This document shows, piece by piece, positions 57,605 to 64,000 of a stretch of DNA of 64,000 nt (its first letter is position 1; the number at the start of each line of letters is the position of its first letter). A program made the position numbers and the translations under genes. This DNA is from Klebsormidium nitens (taxonomy: Eukaryota; Streptophyta; Klebsormidiophyceae; Klebsormidiales; Klebsormidiaceae), in contig DF237218.1 of NCBI GenBank assembly GCA_000708835.1, positions 51,725-115,724 on the forward strand, written 5' to 3'. Under the pieces are notes generated by a model. That model had not been told where the DNA came from, did no database searches, and saw only the letters and a program-made list of their open reading frames with translations.

Positions 57605-57840
57605 TCTAGACACAGCTGTGTCAGAAAGGCGTTGTGTACCTTGGTCGATCGAGCCCGGTTGCAAGCGGGATAAACAAAATTTCGACCACTAACATTTGTG
57701 TCTTTTCCACGAAGACAATGAGATCAAGACTAACAAGCACGGAGACGCCTGGTGGCTTTGCCACCCGGTTCGAGCGCTATCTTTGCCCTTGTAAGCTTCA
57801 AGCAAAGTATGCAAAGCGACAACTCAAGTTGCTTTCCCAT
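57605..57840. repeat. 5' flank block of F-box copy 5, matching 52295-52530
   Basis: Same ordered words as at 52295-52530. With the 3' flank match it defines a duplication unit of several kb around the subfamily B genes. Confidence -1.
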
Positions 57841-57849
57841 CTCACACAT

Positions 57850-59280
57850 TTGCGGCTATGATATTAGTGCCCGCTCGCAAACGGAGTTGGGAAACGGGAA
57901 GAAAGGAGCAGGAGTGGCGCAGTCGAAACATGCGGATGGAATCTGAAGTTTCGAGTTTATGCCATCGCTCAAGTCGCCAATGCAGCAAAACATCGACCCT
58001 AACACGCGTATCACTCGATCGCATTGGCAGACATGACTAGATCGTGAACGAAGGGCCACGCGAATGTTTGCATGTTGATCAGAGATTGGCCAGATAGAAA
58101 CCTTCAGGTCAGCATACCGGCGCGATTGCAAGGAAAGACCTTGCCTTGAAGCTCAAACGGGAGGCCGCTGCAGAACCGGCGTATTCAGTTTGCCGGAGCT
58201 GGCTTTCATGGCAGGGAAATGCATGTGCCCTTGTGAATCTATCTCTCGCACACGCACAGACTGGGCTAAAACTCCGCGCGGGCGTTTACAGAAACCGGGC
58301 GCGCTACCATCTGTCAAACTCTCAGATAAAGCAAGCAACGTCTCTGAAAATGGGGTCCAATGGTTCATCTGGCACTAAAGTAATCTGATTTAGGACCGGC
58401 GCTTGTTTCGCGCGCCTCAAGACGCCGCTCTGCATATGCTAATATGAAGAGATTGCAGCCGCGGGGCAGCCGCGCGGTCAATAAGACGGTCGACCGCCGT
58501 GTCTCGGTTAGTAGAAAGAAGACTGACTCAGGACTCCGCATCCCGAACAGATGTCGTTGCAAGGTGGATACGAGAAACGAAGTCTTCCTCAAGCGCCAAT
58601 TACCGCCCTGCTTTTTAGCGAACCGGCCGAGGCAGTCAGCTGCTTTTACAACCCCATTGAGCCTGGTGAACACGTCACCAGTGAATTCCTAGGCATCAAG
58701 GCCCACGTACGTGTTTCGACCGCTTTAAGAGCGGCTCTCTTCAGATTAGGAACCCCCCGTTCAAGCTCTCTACTTTATGACGAAATCTGCCTTGCTCCCT
58801 CGGAAGAAGGTAGCCAGTTCGTCAATACATCATTTCAACATCATTGATGCGTCTCCAATACCTGTTCGAACCATTAGAGTCACATCGAAACCTTGACGGG
58901 TTGCCGTCAGCACTGTGCTTTGCTCCCCTTGAATTGCGCCGCATACCGGTGTTCCAGTGCACTAGCGTCGACCTGAAGCCGCCTTGCCCGAGCGGCGTGC
59001 GCAGCAATCATCGGTTATTTGCGGCCGTGATAACGTCAGCCGCTTGATGAGAGCGGCGCGGCAGGGCTGGGCGAGGGCCAGATACGCCCCGTTTTTGTAA
59101 GTCATTGTCTCGTTTATTGACTAACTGACACGTTTTCGAAGTGACATTTCCCTGCCTCCAAGTAAAATGTTACGCGGTCACTGTCAACGCGCGCGTGGTG
59201 CAACCTTCATGCCCGCTCGTATCAGGTTGTCGAGCCGCAAACCTCGGCAACAGCGTGTGACGCGCGAACGGTGCCCGTGC
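57850..59280. other. No gene recognised
   Basis: Only short overlapping open frames on both strands, without recognisable motifs. GC-rich stretches occur near 58400-58500 and 58970-59070. Confidence -1.
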
Positions 59281-59295
59281 TATCCGTCACAGGGA

Positions 59296-59525
59296 GGATT
59301 GGCAGTCTCCCCCACCTTCTCCCCCCCCTCTCTCCCCCCCGGGGGGGGAGACTATATTCTCCCCCGGTGGGGGAGAAGTCTCCCCCACATGAGGGGCGGA
59401 GAACAGTCTCCCCCACCTGACGACTGTGGGGGAGAATGTATCCCCCAGTCGAGGACGGGGGGAGAATTCTCCCCCTCACTTTTCGAGAGGGGGAGAGTAT
59501 TCTCCACCTGATCTCCCCCTGTCCT
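59296..59525. repeat. Array of TCTCCCCC / GGGGGAGA boxes, block 1
   Basis: About fourteen copies of TCTCCCCC or its complement GGGGGAGA are spaced 10-25 bases apart in mixed orientation, many as adjacent palindromic pairs (GGGGGAGAATTCTCCCCC type). Non-coding; frames through it are artefacts of the repeat. It could be a protein-binding array or structure-forming DNA. Confidence -1.
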
Positions 59526-59905
59526 CCAAACGAAGGCAACTTTCGAGCTGATTTTACAAGAATCTAAGAGTAACAAGTGATCGAAGGATGTATAAGGATC
59601 TCGTACTGTCCTCTGACCTTGTTAGAATCATCAAACTCGTTTAAAAATTGCAATGCTCGTTCATGTTACCCTTGTCTAATTCTTCATCGGTGAAGTCCTC
59701 AGCAAGGCTGCTTCCTTGATGTCAAACGGATCAGAACAAGTGGAAAACACCAAAGGTGCTTCAATATAGTTTCTGAAGAACCTCTGAAGATGAGATACGG
59801 GCTTACGGAGGCGAAACGCGCTCTGCAATTCAGGAAATCTCGAAAAAGGTTTCTGTGATAACGGTATATATGTTTTAAGCTGCCCCTCAGAAGTGCACAC
59901 ATATG

Positions 59906-59974
59906 AGATAGCACAGGTGGTTAAGGAGGCAGACCTAATGGCAGAAGGACGCCGGTTCGAGCCCGGCAGGTGAC
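59906..59974 (+). repeat. tRNA-like relic with A-box and B-box (SINE head or tRNA pseudogene)
   Basis: GCACAGGTGGTTAAGGAGGC resembles an A-box region. GCCGGTTCGAGCCCGGC forms a perfect T-arm (5-bp GCCGG/CCGGC stem with a TTCGAGC loop), the B-box of RNA polymerase III genes. The acceptor stem does not pair and no clean anticodon arm is seen. A functional tRNA is unlikely; a tRNA-derived SINE or pseudogene fits. It lies between the two CCCCC-box arrays. Confidence -1.
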
Positions 59975-60109
59975 AAGCGTCAGATTTTTGCAGGAAACCA
60001 TTTTTTTCCCCCGTTTGAGCACTTAAAACCGTTCATGTTGACCTCAGCAAGCATACCCCGGTCCGTGTATTTACAATCTCCAAGCACTTTTGAAGAAGCG
60101 AAGCATTTC

Positions 60110-60270
60110 TGGTGTGGGGGAGAATCATGGGGGGAGAATTCTCCTCCACCGAGGGAGAGGGGGTGGAGAGTGACGGTTCTCCTCCCCCCGGGGAGAAGTG
60201 GGGGAGACAGGTGGGGAGACATGTCTCCCCCGGTTCTCCCCCTCTTCTCCCTCCCGGGAGGAGACGACCA
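60110..60270. repeat. Array of TCTCCCCC / GGGGGAGA boxes, block 2
   Basis: Same box and same mixed orientation as block 1, with GGGGGAGAATTCTCC near 60130 and CCGGGGAGAAGTGGGGGAGA near 60187. The two blocks bracket about 600 bases that contain the tRNA-like relic. Confidence -1.
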
Positions 60271-60280
60271 ATCCTCCCTG

Positions 60281-60325
60281 TGCGTATCCGTGCTATACGT
60301 ATCCGTGCTATACGCATCCGTGCCA
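60281..60325. repeat. 15-bp tandem repeat, three copies
   Basis: Three head-to-tail units of CGTATCCGTGCTATA (the last with CGCATCCGTGCCAGC) directly after CCCCC-box block 2. Simple tandem repeat. Confidence -1.
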
Positions 60326-60329
60326 GCCT

Positions 60330-63300
60330 ATGTTCCACAGCTTTCTGACGAAGGAAGGATGCTGGTCAGTCCCATTAGAACGGTGCTTATATCTTGTGCC
60401 CGAGGCAGGCCCACAGGAACGTTTTGCTGCTAACCAGGCTCGATAACCAAGCTTCAGTGGAATTGTCTGACCATTGACCACGTTGTCACCATGTTAAGAA
60501 TATATTCAGTGCTCGAGTCTGGTTATCCGACATGTTACCAGCCTTATTTTAAACCAGCCCGTCACGGTAATCGACGATATATATGGTTAACCGCCAAAAA
60601 ACCTCTGTGACCGTGAGCGGCGTTCATAGTCAGGCCTCCGTAAAAAAGTCTTGCAATTGACGGGCCCGCACGGATGCGCAACCCGGGCCATCGCTATGCC
60701 CTTCGCCTCGCTTTCGCACATAAGCGGGCCGGAGCGCATGCGCGTTGCCGTCGAAGTCAATTCTAATGGACAGTTTGCTAATGTGCCGTATCTGCATGAT
60801 TGCCATATAAAAAGGTCAGGCTAGGTCCGCGGACGGGAGTGGGCACTCAGTAACACATCGCCCATATGCTTAGCGGTCAGTGTGACTGTGTGCATCATCA
60901 CGAGATTGATCACACCAGGGCATCACGTGGCAACAGGAGACCCCTAGCACAATCGAAAGTGCGCCGAAGTCCCGGGAGGGGCAATCATATAGCCTATTCA
61001 AGAAAAGGAAATTTGCGAAGGTGCCAAAGATTCGTGCACCCGTTATAGCAGCGTGTCCTAATCCGAATGACGACACATGCCGCGCCAGCTCGCGCGCTGA
61101 TTCGGATCTTGAATTGGGGACATTCATGCATGAGCTGTTATTAGTTCCATTATGCGCGTGCCAGACGCGCTAAAAATTTACATTTATATGAACGATCCTG
61201 TGCAAGAAGCGTCCGCAACTGTAAACTCGGCAGCGCGGCTGAGCATAAGCTAGCCGCCCGCGAGCGTACGTATGCCTAGATACTTGCGTACGTAACAACG
61301 GTTCTTTTCTTTCAGGAGGCCTCGACGGTTTAATGTGGAAAGTATACTTCCCTGGCACGGTATGCAGGCGAAGTGATACACACACGGACTCCCAGTACTC
61401 GAATTTGCCCCATGGCGATAAGCTGAGGGACACAGATTCGCCCCGAAATCAAAACAGCAACAATTATAATGAGGACCCTAAGTCCTTCGGCCACCACTCG
61501 AGTCGCTTTTGGACGTAAAACACCGACCAGTGCTCGCGTCCACTTCAACCGCATCAATAATGAGGCAAGACTAGATGAGATCAGCGCATATTCACATGGT
61601 CTGCAATCAGGCAAACACATTGATGCGCTTTGTGCATGCAGGAGATCTGATAAACACGGGCACTTGGTTTGTCGTGCCCAGGTAATCAGGTAGAAAGAAG
61701 ATTCCAGGTGAATGGGCTTTCAAAAAGAAGAAGAAGCAACTCCGGCATCAGCGGAGGGCAAAGCAGATTCTACTTGCAGCTTTAGCTTTTCTCAGCCCGC
61801 AGCCTTCAAAGACCATTTCTTTGAGGAAGTTCGGGCATAAGCATGGCCACAGGACACACGATTTGAGGGCTTGTTCAGTCAAAGTGGAAAAAGAAAACAG
61901 TACAACGCAAAATTAGTACAACCGCCTCCAATGGCTGCTGTTGTGTGTTTGGATACAGGTTGCGACGTAACGTCATACGAGTGTGTAATTGTAGCATCGC
62001 TCTTAAAAACGGCGTTCAAAACGTGGTGTAGAGCTGATAAATCATCATGTTAAAGACAGGGCTAAGAAGCCCTCTTTCTGCCAAAAATGTGAAACGGCGA
62101 CCGACAGAAAAATTGCAAAAAGAACCTCCGATGGTTTTGACGGCCGAGTCCCGCTTCAAAAGGCGGAGGCTTGCAAAGACGACCCTGATCAACGGCTTCG
62201 TAGGTACCAGAGCTCGCCGACGAGATGGGGTCATCTTACCTCAGAATTCACAGGCTCCAGTTCTTGGAAATCAGCGCTTTGTGGCTGCATGCAAGACGGG
62301 AGTTAAGAAACGAAGGGGCCGGAAGACATCGTCGGTTGAACGAGAGGCATCCCGCACAGCCAATAAGGAAGGTCACACCACTCCCCGGACCCATAATTGT
62401 TCTCCATCTCGGCCTCCTTGTGATACCGAGCAACCCAGAAGCGACTCCTCAGATCCTGCAACGCCGTTTACGTACACCTCAGCACGCTTTGATCAAGGCC
62501 ACTGCGAGAGAGGATAACGTGCTGTAGAAGAAGGTGCAACTTCGGGACGACAGCCCTTACAATGCTTTCTTCAGAGCTGCAAATCTGTACACCCGAAAGA
62601 TCCAATCTTCTTATTGAGGACTGATCTAATTCCACCTTTTTGATGACAAGCTTCTGACCGTGACTTAGAACGCTTGACAGGCAGTCCGTTCAAGGGACTT
62701 CGCTACGTTCAGTTATGAGTTTACAGAAAAGCATCGACCAAGTTTCGAGGCTTTGCTCCTCAATGATAAAGCATATCAGGACTCGTGTTTGCGAGTCGCC
62801 AAAATCTAAAGGAAATGCAATCCGACTGGAACATCGTAAGGACCACAATTGTATAGCTTTCTTGCAACCTGACGCAGAGAGAAAGTAAACCTGCCAGAAC
62901 TTGCTTTGATTTGTATCCACAAAGGGCAGAGGGTTGTGCTTTGGTGTGAGCATACTTGAATGTTCGCATAAGGACAGCGAGTCAGGTCTTGATCAGAACG
63001 CTCGAAAGACGGAAACGATCGCATAAATTCATCGACAACTTCACAATTCCCGCAACCTGCTTGGGGTCCTCTTAAACCAACTTCCGACTAAGCCAACGAG
63101 CAGCAACTCATCCCGCCTATTCAGATGTCGCAGGCCAGGAACTGAAACAGTGTCAGCTGCTCAACCATTGGTACTGAAATTGTCATAGGTAACCGTCAGC
63201 AAGCTGTCGTGGAGTTGACCCAAAACGAGTGCCCGAGTCACTGCGCTGGCTCAGTCGAGACCAGAGTTCCCATGAGCCGAGCTCAAGAATTTCGTTAGCC

Positions 63301-63600
63301 AGGTGTGCGAATTACGAGAAACAAGAACAATAGATACTGTGTGTCTACAACGTGGTTTGAATCTGGTAAGTAATGAAGACGCGTCAACGACAACCAGCTG
63401 GCGGGCGAGCCTGTCTTCTGACGGAAAAAGTATCAATGGTGGTATGAACTTCCATTTTTGGACCCCTTTTTGAACTCTTTCATATACATGTCAATACTCG
63501 TACATTCATTCTTCATTTTTATCCTTAGGGCGGAGCCCGGGAATCCCGTACACTCCTCAGGTACCGTGCCTGTACCGTTCCGTTCCCCGGGCACTACCTT
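60330..63600. other. No gene recognised
   Basis: Only short frames. The plus frame 62047-62517 (156 codons, basic, LTAESRFKRRRLAKTT) has no recognisable family and no splice context. I would not call a gene here. Confidence -1.
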
Positions 63601-63620
63601 TGTGTAAACAGAGCCAGCTG

Positions 63621-64000
63621 TTCCAGAAGTTCAGGGTTCAGAAGAACCCTGAATGAACGTATCTTGAAGCCCGGTCCAAATTTCAAATTGTTGGGCCGGC
63701 CGGGCCCACGGCCCGGACCAAGTTCTAGAAATTCAGGGTTCAGGAGAACCCTGAAAGAAAAATAATTGAAGCCCGGTTCCAAATCATATACAAGTGCCAG
63801 GCCGGCCGGGCCCACGGGCCCACGGGCCCCGGTTCCGGAAATTTAGGGTTCAGGAGAACCCTGAATGAACGCAATTTGAAGCCCGGTTCATATCATGTAT
63901 AAGTGTCAGGCCGGCCGGGCCCACGGCCCGGGCCCCCGGTTCCAGAAGTTCAGGGTTCTCCTGAACCCTGAATGAAATGTACCTGAAGCCCGGTCCAAAT
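63621..64000. repeat. Tandem satellite, unit about 102-110 bp, four copies to window edge
   Basis: Units begin at 63621, 63723, 63833 and 63940 with TTCCAGAA/TTCTAGAA/TTCCGGAA. Each has a fold-back CAGGGTTC...GAACCCTG stem, then GAAGCCCGGT(C/T)C, and in the three complete units the GC-rich palindromic GGCCGGCCGGGCCCACGG. The last unit is cut by the window edge, so the array continues outside. Copies differ by small expansions of CCCACGGG. Confidence -1.

Noticed and set aside
59906-59974. Functional tRNA gene
   Set aside because: The T-arm is perfect but the acceptor stem does not pair and no proper anticodon arm is found.
63621-64000. Telomere-like TTTAGGG within the right-end repeat
   Set aside because: The heptamer appears once, inside a 105-bp unit that normally reads TTCAGGG; there is no array of telomere units.
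1-64000. Bacterial or phage-type systems (operons, CRISPR, defence islands)
   Set aside because: The supported genes need eukaryotic splicing and belong to eukaryotic families; no regularly spaced identical repeats with unique spacers were seen.

Overview
This is a window of nuclear DNA from a eukaryote, most likely a streptophyte (plant-lineage) organism such as a charophyte alga. Genes are split by GT-AG introns with conserved phase. One gene is a plant-type F-box/RCC1 protein, another is an intron-split SURF6/RRP14 nucleolar protein, and there is a local family of intronless F-box genes. There are no operons, Shine-Dalgarno-spaced gene runs or CRISPR arrays. The organism is inferred from gene content only. 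All recognised genes lie on the minus strand.

Layout. 1-2.6 kb: the N-terminal exons of a SURF6/RRP14-like ribosome-biogenesis gene, cut by the left edge; its third intron carries a fold-back MITE. 4.0-12.3 kb: one eight-exon gene (about 1113 aa) with a long, Cys-rich then disordered N-terminus, an F-box and about seven RCC1 blades. Three of its exons are accompanied by decaying tandem copies of themselves, many with an intact splice signal. 12.8-18 kb: non-coding, with a CGCGACTTT-type satellite and a second tandem repeat. 18-39 kb: a repeat graveyard in which weak Ty1/copia-like pieces (zinc knuckle, protease, integrase start, RNase H) appear in order on the plus strand and in diverged copies. 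39.6-41.3 kb: possible but unassigned exons. 41.4-58 kb: a tandem cluster of five intronless F-box genes in two subfamilies. Three look intact. One is disrupted by a stop codon and a MITE, and one by a frameshift and a truncating stop. The two 3'-most paralogues (50.5 and 54.9 kb) share flanking sequence on both sides, so they arose by duplication of a unit of several kb. 59.3-60.3 kb: two arrays of TCTCCCCC/GGGGGAGA boxes around a tRNA-like relic. 63.6 kb to the edge: a satellite with a period near 105 bp.

How the genes relate. The F-box/RCC1 protein and the F-box family are predicted substrate adaptors of SCF ubiquitin ligases. The SURF6-like protein is a nucleolar ribosome-assembly factor. 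Nothing indicates a shared pathway. The most unusual feature is the repeated decaying duplication of single exons with their splice sites inside one gene. Next come a candidate promoter box shared by all five F-box paralogues and a satellite copy whose central stem is flipped.
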